Shown: positions 6,816-15,010 of the stretch, piece after piece
How positions within the stretch are numbered: the first letter of the stretch is position 1
Layout of the letters: each line of letters starts with the position of its first letter
The notes under the pieces: model-generated
Seen by the model: only the letters and a program-made list of their open reading frames with translations
Databases searched by the model: none
What the model was told of the DNA's origin: nothing
Program-made: the position numbers and the translations under genes
DNA from: an uncultured Clostridia bacterium
GTDB lineage: Bacteria; Bacillota; Clostridia; Oscillospirales; QAMX01
NCBI GenBank assembly: GCA_944380935.1
Contig: CALWJF010000044.1
Span: 1 to 35,460, forward strand
Direction of reading: 5' to 3'
DNA: 35,460 bases

Positions 6816-8108
6816 TTATTCAATTTGGTTTGCTTCCAGCCAGGCGGAAGCCTGCGCGATCCCTGCTTCGGCGGCAATGCGCATATAGTCCTGCGCTTTT
6901 TGCGCGTCGGCCTCGGTTCCAACGCCTTCGGCATAGCACAGCCCTGCGTTGTACGCCGATTCCCCGCTGCCCATCCCGGCGGCGAGTTCAAAATAGTACA
7001 GCGCGATATACGGATTAAACCGCACGCCTGCGCCTTCGTAGTAGCACACGCCCAGCGCATGGACTGCTTCGGCAAGCCCGCCCTGCGCAGCGGTTTCAAA
7101 GGATTGCGCGGCCGCAACGAGATCGCGTGCGGTCCCGCGCCCATGGTAGAGGCAGCGGCCGTAGGTATACGCTGCACGCGCATCGCCAAAATCCGCAGCC
7201 GATTTGGAAAGCGCCGCCGCGCGCGCATCGTCCCGCGCCAGGACCTCCCCTTCATACAGGCATGCGCCGAGGAAAGACTGCGCCTGAATATGCCCTGCCT
7301 GCGCTGCAAGCGCAAACTGGGAAAGCGCCAGTTCCTGATCCTGGATTACACCCAGACCCGACCATAAAAGCAGGCCGTATAAATACTGGCCGCGCGGGTT
7401 TCCCCCATCCGCGGCAATTTTTGCATACCGCGCCGTATTGGCATAATTTTGCGGCAGCCCAAAGCTTCCCGTATAATACCCTTCCGCAAGCTCATAGGCC
7501 GCGCGGGCGCAGCCTTCCTGCGCAAGTTCTGCAAGCGCCGAAATCCCCCGTTCCGCTTCCCCGCCGTACAGCCAGGCAAGCGCCTGGAAGCATGCGTCTT
7601 CCAGCTGTCCGTTTTCGGAAAGCGGTTCGGCATAAAGCAGCACCTGCTTGCGGTCCGCATCATATCCCACGGCGAATCCCATCGCAGCTGCAAGATCCCG
7701 CAGACGGTAAAAATTGTAGCCGCCGATATTATAAACCGTACAACGGACTTGCGTACCGTCCACCAAAAGGCGCCAGCCGCCTTGCACGGCAGTCCGGGTC
7801 CCGCCTTCGACGGGCGCATCCGGCAGGCTTTCTTCCTTTTCAAAACGCACCGCCGTCACACAGCGCGCCGCTTCGTCGGTTTGCAGTGAAAAGCGGTAAA
7901 TGCTGTCTGCGAACAGTGCGGCGAGATCGCGCAGGCGGAAGTAGGTATAGCCGTCGATGTTGTATGCGCCGAGGGAAACGGCGGCGCCGTTATAGGCCAG
8001 CGTCTGCGCGCCGTACACCGCCTGCACCGCTTGTACGCGTGCCGGGAAGACCGCCAGCAAAATTGCGGCGCACAGCAGGCAGGCCGCAGTGATTTTCCAT
8101 TTCTTCAA
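6816..8108 (-). CDS. Secreted stalk-domain / Sel1-repeat protein
   Basis: The 430-residue protein begins with a signal peptide (KKWK followed by a hydrophobic stretch, cleavage likely near ARVQA, residue 27). Residues about 35-155 hold two copies of a copper-amine-oxidase-N-terminal-like (stalk) unit, marked by YNIDGYTYFRLRDLAALF and YNIGGYNFYRLRDLAAAM. Residues about 165-425 hold six or seven Sel1-type (TPR-like) repeats of 36 residues with the A-x-x-x-G/L-x-x-Y-x-x-G pattern. Sel1 repeats usually scaffold protein-protein contacts. The start is TTG at 8108 with GGAG 8 nt upstream; an internal ATG three codons later would lack spacing. It follows the large membrane protein by 45 nt and is probably in one operon with it. 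Confidence 0.85.
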   Translation of the reverse strand: MKKWKITAACLLCAAILLAVFPARVQAVQAVYGAQTLAYNGAAVSLGAYNIDGYTYFRLRDLAALFADSIYRFSLQTDEAARCVTAVRFEKEESLPDAPVEGGTRTAVQGGWRLLVDGTQVRCTVYNIGGYNFYRLRDLAAAMGFAVGYDADRKQVLLYAEPLSENGQLEDACFQALAWLYGGEAERGISALAELAQEGCARAAYELAEGYYTGSFGLPQNYANTARYAKIAADGGNPRGQYLYGLLLWSGLGVIQDQELALSQFALAAQAGHIQAQSFLGACLYEGEVLARDDARAAALSKSAADFGDARAAYTYGRCLYHGRGTARDLVAAAQSFETAAQGGLAEAVHALGVCYYEGAGVRFNPYIALYYFELAAGMGSGESAYNAGLCYAEGVGTEADAQKAQDYMRIAAEAGIAQASAWLEANQIE

Positions 8109-8153
8109 AGTCGTTTCTCCGTATTTTCTTCGATGCGTATCGCTCGCAGCCGC

Positions 8154-9890
8154 TTATTCGTCCTGCGCCAGGTTTGCCGGTACGATCCCGCCGGAACTGT
8201 CTTCCGCCCGATAGTGCAGCGCAATCCGGTCGCCGATGTTCAGGATGACCACGGTGGGGTCATCCGCTGCGGACACAACATAGTAAAGATCATCGTCCAC
8301 AAGGCGGATATAGAAACAGGTGTTGCCCTCGATAACGGCCTGCCGCAAGTCGGCAATGACGCCGGAAACCGTCTGGCCGCCAATCGTACCGGCGTCAAAA
8401 TGGATATCCTCTTCGGAAATGATATCCCGTTCCAGCAGCATGGTTTCATAATTGGCCGCGCATTCGGAAACGGAATACCCGGTTGCGACGATCTGGTATT
8501 GCTGGACGTTGACCATCGCATACATCTTGACCAGGCTCGACGCATCCTTCAGCGCCATAAAATAGGTCGGCTGTCCGGAAATATTCAAAAGCAGCGGGAA
8601 CGTTGCCTGATAGTCGTACTGCTGGACCGCGCCCTGTGCGGAACTCATCGCGGAATATTCCTCGGCGCCGGCGCAGGAGTAATACCGCGCCTCCTTGGTA
8701 CGCTGGTTGACCAGAATAAAGCCGACGTTCCCGCGGTCGGCGGATACGGATGTAATGCCCGTATACAGCCATACGTCATCGTCCATCGCAATATAATTGT
8801 AGCCATCGGTGGTTTTGGTACAGCCGCGCTGGCCGAAAATGGAATTGAAGAAGCCGTTGTGGTAGCGGCCGTAATAATCATACTGCTCAATCAGCAGCGA
8901 TGCCGTATACGCACGGTCCACCCACGTGGGAACTTCTTCGATCGGATAATAACCGTGCTCGCCGGTTACGGCATTGACCATGACGATGCCGGCGACATCC
9001 GTGCCCCCGAACAGCCCGATGGTCTTTTTGACGACGGTTGCAATCCAGTACGGTATTCCTTCATCGTTGATTTCAAAATTGACGTCTTCAAACATCTTTG
9101 TTGGATAATGGAAGCGCAAATAGCGGTTGATATCGCGGAAAAAATACTCCGACGGCGAGTAACGGATCCCGCCTTCCACCCGTTGGACGGTGACTTCCTG
9201 CGTAACCATGTCGATGATCATATAGGCGGGAATGCCGGAATTGCGGTTGTTCCACCATTTGATGATATCGCCGTAATCGAGGTAGGAGACGCGCACCGGC
9301 CGGTCGAGGTAATTGATCTGCGCGGAAGCGTCGTTGACCGTAAACTGGGAAACGAGATCTTCCAATTCGCCCAGTTTGCGGTCGGCCAGTTTCCCGGCGG
9401 AGAAGGAATCCAGCATCGGGATCTGGTCGAAGGAGATTTCTGCAACCTCTTCAGCGAAATCGCCGGTTTCCAGCGGAAGCAGCGCTGCATAATCCTGTGC
9501 CCGCAGCACGACCCAGCCGCTGATGCTGCCCACAAGCATCACGGCGATCAGCGCAAGCGCAAGATAAAACGGTACGGCAGCATGTTTGCGCACTGTGCGC
9601 AGATATCCGCCGATCTGCGCGGAGGTTTGTGCGCCGCCGGCGGTCAACACTGTCAGCACCGTAAAGACGATGCATAAAAACAGCAGGAAGGCATAGAATT
9701 CAACCGCCTGTAAGTTGAGGGCAGGAAGCTTGAAATAAAAGACAACGGCGCCCACCGCCAGGGTAATGAGCAGGTTAATGAGCGTGCGGAGTATGGGGCT
9801 GCGGGTATGCTTTGCGCGTGCGGGTTTGCCCCGCATGCCCTGGAAGGTATAGGTACCGTCGGGGTTTTGTTTAAAATGGAATGTCATCAT
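8154..9890 (-). CDS. Large membrane protein with extracytoplasmic domain, unknown function
   Basis: The 578-residue protein has a short N-terminal soluble segment (MMTFHFKQNPDGTYTFQGM), three membrane helices within the first 150 residues, and a large C-terminal domain of about 420 residues that is probably outside the membrane. Repeated phrases such as GIVMVNAVTGEHGYYPIEEVP and GFILVNQRTKEARYYSCAGA look like PepSY-type beta units, but I cannot name the family. I chose the ATG at 9890 because AGGAGG lies 6 nt upstream; a second ATG follows immediately. It is first in a three-gene minus-strand run. The architecture suggests a structural or sensory envelope protein, not an enzyme. Confidence 0.8.
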   Translation of the reverse strand: MMTFHFKQNPDGTYTFQGMRGKPARAKHTRSPILRTLINLLITLAVGAVVFYFKLPALNLQAVEFYAFLLFLCIVFTVLTVLTAGGAQTSAQIGGYLRTVRKHAAVPFYLALALIAVMLVGSISGWVVLRAQDYAALLPLETGDFAEEVAEISFDQIPMLDSFSAGKLADRKLGELEDLVSQFTVNDASAQINYLDRPVRVSYLDYGDIIKWWNNRNSGIPAYMIIDMVTQEVTVQRVEGGIRYSPSEYFFRDINRYLRFHYPTKMFEDVNFEINDEGIPYWIATVVKKTIGLFGGTDVAGIVMVNAVTGEHGYYPIEEVPTWVDRAYTASLLIEQYDYYGRYHNGFFNSIFGQRGCTKTTDGYNYIAMDDDVWLYTGITSVSADRGNVGFILVNQRTKEARYYSCAGAEEYSAMSSAQGAVQQYDYQATFPLLLNISGQPTYFMALKDASSLVKMYAMVNVQQYQIVATGYSVSECAANYETMLLERDIISEEDIHFDAGTIGGQTVSGVIADLRQAVIEGNTCFYIRLVDDDLYYVVSAADDPTVVILNIGDRIALHYRAEDSSGGIVPANLAQDE

Positions 9891-9941
9891 TCTGTTCCTC
9901 CTTTTGCAGGCGGAAAACCGCATTGAGTTTTCCATACGACT

Positions 9942-9947
9942 ATTATA
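9942..9947 (-). promoter_or_regulatory. Possible -10 of the 9890-6172 operon
   Basis: TATAAT on the minus strand lies about 50 nt before the ATG at 9890. The hexamer 17 nt further upstream is a poor -35 (TAGCTT), so this is tentative. Confidence 0.35.
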
Positions 9948-10069
9948 CGCGATTGTGCAAAAGAAAGCTATGGATTTTTTGTTTGATTCTGCTGCCGGTT
10001 TTCTTTTTCGGAAGTTGAAAAAGATGTTGCGTGCCGATCATGGTTTCCCTGCCGCCCAAGGGACCGGAC

Positions 10070-10429
10070 TTACGGTTCATCCCCGTCCTTGTGCCTCGGT
10101 CGAAGCACAACGACACGGTGAGCTTTACCGGTTTTTTTACATTGTTCGATCACAAAAGCCGTTCCCCGGCTTTTTCCATCCCAGAAAGCAAGAACAAAGT
10201 CCGCGCGTGCAAGGATTTCCAGATTGCGGCGCAACGGTGCAAAGCGTCCATAGCGCGTATACTGGGGCAGAAGTTCGGTCAGAGGGAGTCCATGTTCCCT
10301 GGCAAACCGCCGGACGCAGGTATCCACACCCTTTGCACCGCCGGAAATCCGTTCACAGGTTTGCGGCGGCAGGTATTCGCAAAGGTTTTGAATTTCAAGG
10401 GTTCGGGAGCCGATTCCAGCGACTTTCAT
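10070..10429 (-). CDS. SLOG-family (YspA/DUF2493-like) nucleotide-binding protein
   Basis: The 119-residue single-domain Rossmann-like protein carries the SLOG signatures GIGSR (5-9), SGGAKGVD (32-39), RNLEIL and a C-terminal DGKSRGT loop. SLOG proteins bind nucleotides or nucleotide-derived ligands; some act as ligand sensors in defence or signalling systems, and others process them. The ATG at 10429 has GAGGTG 6 nt upstream; a GTG three codons earlier overlaps that site. It is divergent from a ribbon-helix-helix regulator across an operator-like, AT-rich 137-bp spacer, which suggests shared control. No effector gene is fused or adjacent. Confidence 0.85.
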   Translation of the reverse strand: MKVAGIGSRTLEIQNLCEYLPPQTCERISGGAKGVDTCVRRFAREHGLPLTELLPQYTRYGRFAPLRRNLEILARADFVLAFWDGKSRGTAFVIEQCKKTGKAHRVVVLRPRHKDGDEP

Positions 10430-10455
10430 CGAAATCACCTCTTGAAAAAATTGTC

Positions 10456-10520
10456 TACTTAAAACAAGTATACTTTCTATAGTATATCATAAAATTATCT
10501 TAAAATATACTTAAAATAAG
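10456..10520. promoter_or_regulatory. Operator-like repeats between SLOG and RHH genes
   Basis: TACTTAAAACAAG (10456-10468) recurs as TACTTAAAATAAG (10508-10520), 52 bp or about five helical turns away. CTTAAAATA also occurs twice, at 10499 and 10510, 11 bp or one turn apart. A palindrome AAGTATACTT lies between. Tandem sites in helical phase suit dimers of a ribbon-helix-helix regulator, so autoregulation is a reasonable inference. Confidence 0.5.
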
Positions 10521-10566
10521 ATTATTCTTGACAGGTATTATCATCAGTTACGGTTTGATGGGTATT

Positions 10567-10773
10567 ATGAGGAACAAGAAAAACAAACATCTTGGGATTG
10601 AAATCGATCCGCAATTACACTATAAATTGCATTATATCGCCAAATATGAAGGCAGATCTGCAAATGGCCAGATCTTATATCTTTTACGGCAGAATATCCG
10701 TGACTTTGAGCAACGGGAAGGTGAAATCCAGCTGCCGGAGGAATTGAAAAAACAGGATGACGCATTGCATTAG
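10567..10773 (+). CDS. Arc-type ribbon-helix-helix DNA-binding protein
   Basis: The 68-residue protein fits the Arc/MetJ fold. A short beta strand (HLGIEIDPQ) is followed by helix 1 (LHYKLHYIAKYEG) and helix 2 (SANGQILYLLRQNIRDFEQ). Such dimers insert the strand in the DNA major groove. The ATG at 10567 puts the strand near the N terminus as usual. The ribosome binding site is weak, and longer in-frame starts (TTG 10528, ATG 10558) remain possible. It is divergent from the SLOG gene and probably represses the shared spacer. No toxin gene follows, so it is not an evident antitoxin. Confidence 0.8.
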   Translation: MRNKKNKHLGIEIDPQLHYKLHYIAKYEGRSANGQILYLLRQNIRDFEQREGEIQLPEELKKQDDALH

Positions 10774-10840
10774 AAGAAGGGTAAATCCTACGCCGTTGTT
10801 CATGTGGCGGATCTGCATAAGCGGGCGGTGCGTAAAAACG

Positions 10841-10880
10841 GCAAAACAAAAAGGAGGGGGACTTTCGTCCTCCTCCTTTT
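10841..10880 (-). terminator. Terminator of the YARHG gene
   Basis: Stem AAAAGGAGGGGGAC (10849-10862) with GTCCTCCTCCTTTT (10867-10880), loop of 4, one G-T pair. On the minus strand TTTTTGTTTTGCC runs out of the stem. Confidence 0.75.
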
Positions 10881-10952
10881 GCAGTTGCGGTCTTGCGTTA
10901 CAGTTGCGGGTTTGCGGCGGCCGGCCGTCGTACCGTCCGCAGGCGATCCGGC

Positions 10953-11999
10953 TTACAGGGTGTCTTCATACTGGCTGATAAACGCTACATTATACCGCTC
11001 GTAATCGTTGAGTACGCTGGAGTCAAAATTCGCCGGCTGGATATAACCGTTATACCAGGACTGCTCATTAAAATATTCCTGAATTTCTGTGGTTGTGAAC
11101 AAGCGGCCATGCCGGGCAAAAATCTCATTGCGCGCCAGCGCCAACTGCTGCTTATCCAAACCTTCCAGGTCTTCCTGCGTCAGATACCGCGTGTTGCTTT
11201 CCGGCAGCAGGTAGGGATCTTCTTCCTCGTCAGGCTGCTGTGCATCCAGCTCGACTACAGAAACGGCGTTATCCGGAATTTCGCTGGTTTGGATGCGGAA
11301 GGCTTTTCCGGACCCGCAGGCAAAGGTGTCCTCGTCGAGCCAGGCAAGCCCCATGGCTGTATCCGCCAGGCCCAGAACATAGCTGTCTTTATCATATTCG
11401 TACTGTGTCGGCCAGGCATAGGAATATGCGTCGCCGACCAGATAAATATCCAGTTTTCCCGCCGAGGAAAAGACCCAGTATGTATTGCGGTAGCCGTCGG
11501 TTTCCGATTCCCAGCGCCAGGCGCCGCGGATATCATAAACCGGTTTCACTTCTTCCGGCTGCGTGACTTCCGGCGTCGGGTCAACGGTTTCATCCGGCTG
11601 GATGGTTTCGTTTCCCGCATCCGGATCCAGCTGGCCATTCCCGGCATCGGATGCATCCGGGACATCGTTTTCGGCATCAGCACGATGGGCGAAGAAGCTG
11701 CACACGCCGAAAACCGCCGTTGCCAGCACCGCCACGCCCAGAATCCAAAATGCTGCGGTTACGGCCGGCGCACGGCGGCGCACCGGCTTGTCAGGCTTAT
11801 CTTCATCGATGCGCCGCACCGGACGTTCCGGGTCAATATCCGCCGCCTTGTATAACGGCTTTTTTTCTGTAGGGGCCGTATTGAACACCTGTGTATCCGA
11901 ATTGATTTTTTTGGGTTCTGCAACTTTGACCGGACTGCCGCAATGCGGACACTGCTGCGCATCATCCGGTATGGTTTTTTTACAAGAAAGACAAATCAT
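10953..11999 (-). CDS. Zinc-ribbon, single-pass membrane protein with YARHG domain
   Basis: The 348-residue protein starts with a zinc ribbon (CLSC at 3-6, CPHC at 17-20). It then has a charged linker, one membrane helix (about 80-105), an acidic Asp/Pro/Glu/Thr-rich spacer, a beta-rich domain (about 155-250) and a C-terminal YARHG domain (about 275-345: LARNEIFARHGRLF, EYFNEQSWYN). YARHG domains are extracytoplasmic and thought to bind the cell wall. Topology would be zinc ribbon inside, YARHG outside. The ATG at 11999 has AGGTG 9 nt upstream. Transcription is monocistronic from an extended -10 promoter, with a 5' leader of about 125 nt. Confidence 0.88.
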   Translation of the reverse strand: MICLSCKKTIPDDAQQCPHCGSPVKVAEPKKINSDTQVFNTAPTEKKPLYKAADIDPERPVRRIDEDKPDKPVRRRAPAVTAAFWILGVAVLATAVFGVCSFFAHRADAENDVPDASDAGNGQLDPDAGNETIQPDETVDPTPEVTQPEEVKPVYDIRGAWRWESETDGYRNTYWVFSSAGKLDIYLVGDAYSYAWPTQYEYDKDSYVLGLADTAMGLAWLDEDTFACGSGKAFRIQTSEIPDNAVSVVELDAQQPDEEEDPYLLPESNTRYLTQEDLEGLDKQQLALARNEIFARHGRLFTTTEIQEYFNEQSWYNGYIQPANFDSSVLNDYERYNVAFISQYEDTL

Positions 12000-12130
12000 A
12001 GCGTTTCACACCTGAACTTGAATTGGATAAATCGATATCCATGCAATTTATCGGTTTGTTTTTCCCTGTTTTTTGTCAGTATAAACAAAACCGTACAATT
12101 TATGAAAAAAACAACCGCATTATAAACTTA

Positions 12131-12159
12131 ATTATACCACAGATTCTTTTAAAATGGAA
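12131..12159 (-). promoter_or_regulatory. Extended -10 promoter of the YARHG gene
   Basis: On the minus strand TGG precedes a perfect TATAAT (12136-12131). The -35 candidate is TTCCAT (12159-12154), 17 nt away. The surrounding 12000-12260 is strongly AT-rich. Confidence 0.6.
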
Positions 12160-12262
12160 TGTTTACATAATGTTTTCGTAAGATTTTACAATTTTTTGCG
12201 GTTTGTTTTCAATTTAGAAGGCAAATATTTGTTAAATCTGTTTAAATCTTTGGAAATATCCT

Positions 12263-12300
12263 TTGTACAACTTGTTGAACTTGTGCAGTTGTGTTATAAT
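12263..12300 (+). promoter_or_regulatory. Orphan promoter with 9-bp iterated repeats, pointing antisense into glucokinase
   Basis: TTGTTG (12272-12277), a 17-nt spacer and a perfect TATAAT (12295-12300) on the plus strand. The -35 and spacer lie in three head-to-tail 9-mers: TTGTACAAC, TTGTTGAAC and TTGTGCAGT (12263-12289). No plausible gene lies downstream on the plus strand, because 12351-13301 is the glucokinase gene on the opposite strand. The rest of the 12000-12350 gap holds only the YARHG promoter and AT-rich DNA. Confidence 0.5.
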
Positions 12301-12350
12301 GGGGCATATAAACCCAAAATGGAGAGCGGCGATTGGACGGATATGCTGTT

Positions 12351-13301
12351 TTAGCGGTATTGCGGCAGCGCGGCAGCGCCGAAAAGTCCGGCGTCGTTGC
12401 CAAGCTGCGCACGGACCAGCCGGGTCCTATGGGGGACCAGGCGGGCATAATCTTCCCGGTCCAGGATTTCGCGTACCGGCGCAAGGAGGGTTTCCCCTTC
12501 ATTGGAGATGCCGCCGCCGACGCACAGGACTTCCGGCTGGAAGATATTGACGATATTGACAAGCCCGCAGGCAAGGTAGCGGATGTAGGCATCCACTACG
12601 GCGCGTCCGGCTTCGTCCCCGGCGCGCATGGCATCGAAAGCGGTCCGGCCGCCGGCGTTTTCCAACGTTGGCGCAAGCGTCCACATCCGGCTTTCCGGTG
12701 CGGCGCACATTGCCTGGCGCGTTTGCTCGATCAGTGCGGTCACGGATGCATAAGCTTCAAAGCAGCCGAGCCGGCCGCAGGTGCAGCGCTTGCCGTCGGC
12801 TGCAATGCTCATGTGGCCCAGCTCCAAAGCGGCGTGATTGAAGCCGGAATAGAGCTTTCCGCCGATGATTGCCCCGCCGCCGATGCCGGTCCCGAGCGTG
12901 ACCGCGACCATATCGCGGCTGCCTGCGCCGGCGCCGGCGACATATTCGCCCAACGCGGCGGCGTTGGCGTCGTTTTCCAGATAAACCGGTTTTCCCAGCC
13001 GGGCTTCGACAAGATCCGCCATGGCTACCCCCGTAAAATCATAACGGCTCCAATATTCAATAATCCCCTGTTCCGGATCGATTACCCCCGGGCTTCCGAT
13101 TCCGATGGATTCGGCGTCGCCGGGTTGGATCGCGCAGTTTTGGCAGCATTCCCGGCATGCGGCGGCAATGCTGTCGGCCACCCCTTCCGGGCTTGGGTCG
13201 CGCCGCGTGGGGACGCTTGCCCGGGCAAGCAGCTGATACCGCTCGTCAAATACGGCGGCCGCAGTGTTGGTGCCGCCCAGATCCACTCCGATTCTATACA
13301 T
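12351..13301 (-). CDS. glk: ROK-family glucokinase
   Basis: The 316-residue kinase should phosphorylate glucose (released by amylolysis) to glucose-6-phosphate with ATP. It has the ROK phosphate loop DLGGTNTAAAVFDE near the N terminus, the catalytic END of VYLENDANAAALGE, the ATP-binding TLGTGIGGGAI, and the ROK zinc motif CTCGRLGCFE preceded by ELGHM. There is no N-terminal helix-turn-helix, so it is a kinase and not a ROK repressor. The ATG at 13301 has AGGAGG nearby. It is divergent from malQ and the glycogen genes, and this context supports glucose as substrate. No clear terminator follows; an opposing promoter lies just past its stop. Confidence 0.93.
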   Translation of the reverse strand: MYRIGVDLGGTNTAAAVFDERYQLLARASVPTRRDPSPEGVADSIAAACRECCQNCAIQPGDAESIGIGSPGVIDPEQGIIEYWSRYDFTGVAMADLVEARLGKPVYLENDANAAALGEYVAGAGAGSRDMVAVTLGTGIGGGAIIGGKLYSGFNHAALELGHMSIAADGKRCTCGRLGCFEAYASVTALIEQTRQAMCAAPESRMWTLAPTLENAGGRTAFDAMRAGDEAGRAVVDAYIRYLACGLVNIVNIFQPEVLCVGGGISNEGETLLAPVREILDREDYARLVPHRTRLVRAQLGNDAGLFGAAALPQYR

Positions 13302-13433
13302 GGTTCCCTCCTGTGCGCCAGATGGCGGATTGTATGCGTTTTATACTGTATTTTAGAAAAACCCGTTTTTTTTAAGGATAGACAGCTTTCGTTTTCGTTT
13401 ATTTTTGTGGTGGTTTTCTGTGAAAATATTCCA

Positions 13434-13467
13434 TATAATATAATATCGGGATTTTGCGAAAACGCAA
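13434..13467 (+). promoter_or_regulatory. Promoter and operator-like inverted repeat of the glycogen operon
   Basis: Two overlapping TATAAT hexamers (13434-13439, 13439-13444) lie about 65 nt before malQ. The -35 is poor (TTCTGT or TGGTTT), which suggests an activated or regulated promoter. An inverted repeat TTGCG-AAAA-CGCAA (13454-13467) sits just after the -10, a classic repressor position. The regulator is not in this window. Confidence 0.5.
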
Positions 13468-13504
13468 GCATCAAATTTAAATTTTAATGGAGCGATTAAA
13501 CAGA

Positions 13505-14977
13505 ATGGAAAGAAAAAGCGGAATTTTACTTGCCCTTTCCTCTTTGCCGGGCCCGTTTGGGATCGGTACGATGGGGAAGGGCGCATATACCTTTATTGAT
13601 CAACTCAAGCAGGCGGGACAAAGCTTTTGGCAGATCCTGCCGTTGTCGCCGACCGGCGCCGGGGATTCGCCTTATCAGAGTGTCAGCGCTTTTGCGGGAA
13701 ATGTGCATCTGATTGACTTTGACTTGCTGGTTGAGGATGGCCTTTTGGAGGCGGAAGAGGCGCAGCGCTACCGTACGCATTTTGTGCAGGATGCGCAGTA
13801 TGCGGATTTTGAAGCGCAGCGCAAATACAAATTGGATTTTCTTTACCCGGCTTATCTGCGTGCCAAAGAAAAATATGCCCGTGCGATGCAGGACTTTGCG
13901 TGGGAGAACAACGACTGGATTCACGACTATGCGCTGTATATGGCTTTGTCCGAACGCTTCGGTTCCTGCGAATTGTCAACATGGCCGCAGGCGCTGCGGC
14001 AGCGGGAAACCGGCGCGCTGATGCAGGCGGCGCGGGAAAACCGTGAGCGCATCGGGTTCCATATTTTCTGCCAGTTTATTTTTTACCGGCAATGGGATGC
14101 GCTCAAACAGTACGCCAATGAAAACGGGATCCGGATCATCGGCGATATGCCCTTTTATGTGGCCGGGGACAGTGCGGACCGTTGGGCAAACGGGCGTTAT
14201 TTTGATCAGGATGGGCTTGTAGCGGGATGCCCGCCGGATTATTTTGCACCGGAAGGGCAGCTGTGGGGAAATCCCATTTATGACTGGGCGCAGATGCGCG
14301 CCGACGGTTACCGCTGGTGGATGGGCCGGATCGCATTCCAGCTTGCGCATTTTGATCTGCTGCGTATCGACCATTTCCGCGGTTTTGAAGCTTATTATGC
14401 CATTCCTGCGGACGCCAAAACGGCTGCGCAGGGGTATTGGGTAGAAGGTCCGGGCGATCCTTTTATGGAAGCGCTGAAGCAGCGGTTTTCCCTGGACCGG
14501 TTTATTGCCGAGGATCTGGGCAGTTTGACCGGCTCTTTCTTCGAGTTTATGAACCGGCATGGTTTGCCGGGATTAAAGGTGCTGCAATTTGCGTTTTCCC
14601 CCGGGGAAGACAGCATCTATCTGCCGCACCGCCATATTCCCAATGCGGTGGTTTATACCGGGACGCATGACAACGATACCAGTTTGGGCTGGTATAAAAA
14701 TGCGCCGGAAGAAGTGCGGGCGTTTGCGCGCGAATATCTGGGCGGCCTGACGGAAAAAACGGCGGCGCGTGCATTGATGCGCGCGGCCTATATGTCTGTG
14801 GCGAATCTCGCAATTGTCCCGATGCAGGATGTGCTGGGGCTGGACAGCGAGGCGCGGATGAATACGCCCTCTACCGTCGGCGGCACGAACTGGGCCTGGC
14901 GGCTGCGGGACGGACAATTTGATGAAAAGACCCGTCAAATGCTTTATAAACTGGCGAAACTGTACGGGCGGGCATAA
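13505..14977 (+). CDS. malQ: 4-alpha-glucanotransferase (GH77, amylomaltase)
   Basis: The 490-residue enzyme transfers alpha-1,4-glucan segments between maltodextrins and releases glucose. Family-77 signatures include SSLPGPFGIGTMG, the nucleophile Asp289 in LRIDHFRGF, the acid/base Glu336 in IAEDLG and the stabiliser Asp389 in GTHDNDT. DMPFYVAGDSADRW is also typical. It is cytoplasmic. I chose the ATG at 13505, which has GGAG 12 nt upstream; the in-frame ATG at 13487 has no ribosome binding site. It is the first gene of the plus-strand glycogen run and would feed glucose to the divergent glucokinase and longer dextrins to GlgP. Confidence 0.95.
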   Translation: MERKSGILLALSSLPGPFGIGTMGKGAYTFIDQLKQAGQSFWQILPLSPTGAGDSPYQSVSAFAGNVHLIDFDLLVEDGLLEAEEAQRYRTHFVQDAQYADFEAQRKYKLDFLYPAYLRAKEKYARAMQDFAWENNDWIHDYALYMALSERFGSCELSTWPQALRQRETGALMQAARENRERIGFHIFCQFIFYRQWDALKQYANENGIRIIGDMPFYVAGDSADRWANGRYFDQDGLVAGCPPDYFAPEGQLWGNPIYDWAQMRADGYRWWMGRIAFQLAHFDLLRIDHFRGFEAYYAIPADAKTAAQGYWVEGPGDPFMEALKQRFSLDRFIAEDLGSLTGSFFEFMNRHGLPGLKVLQFAFSPGEDSIYLPHRHIPNAVVYTGTHDNDTSLGWYKNAPEEVRAFAREYLGGLTEKTAARALMRAAYMSVANLAIVPMQDVLGLDSEARMNTPSTVGGTNWAWRLRDGQFDEKTRQMLYKLAKLYGRA

Positions 14978-15010
14978 AATAGAATTTTCAGAAGAAAAAG
15001 GAATGATCGT

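Noticed and set aside
8031-9677. 548-codon plus-strand open frame
   Set aside because: It is the antisense shadow of the large membrane protein gene, with no start site signals and low-complexity, non-family sequence.
10528-10773. RHH protein as antitoxin of a toxin-antitoxin pair
   Set aside because: No toxin-like gene follows; the divergent neighbour is a SLOG protein and not a known toxin.
12351-13301. ROK-family transcriptional repressor
   Set aside because: There is no N-terminal helix-turn-helix; the protein starts directly at the kinase phosphate loop.
12333-13487. 384-codon plus-strand open frame ahead of malQ
   Set aside because: It lies antisense to a clear glucokinase with catalytic and zinc motifs. 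The nearby promoter makes antisense RNA possible but not a protein.
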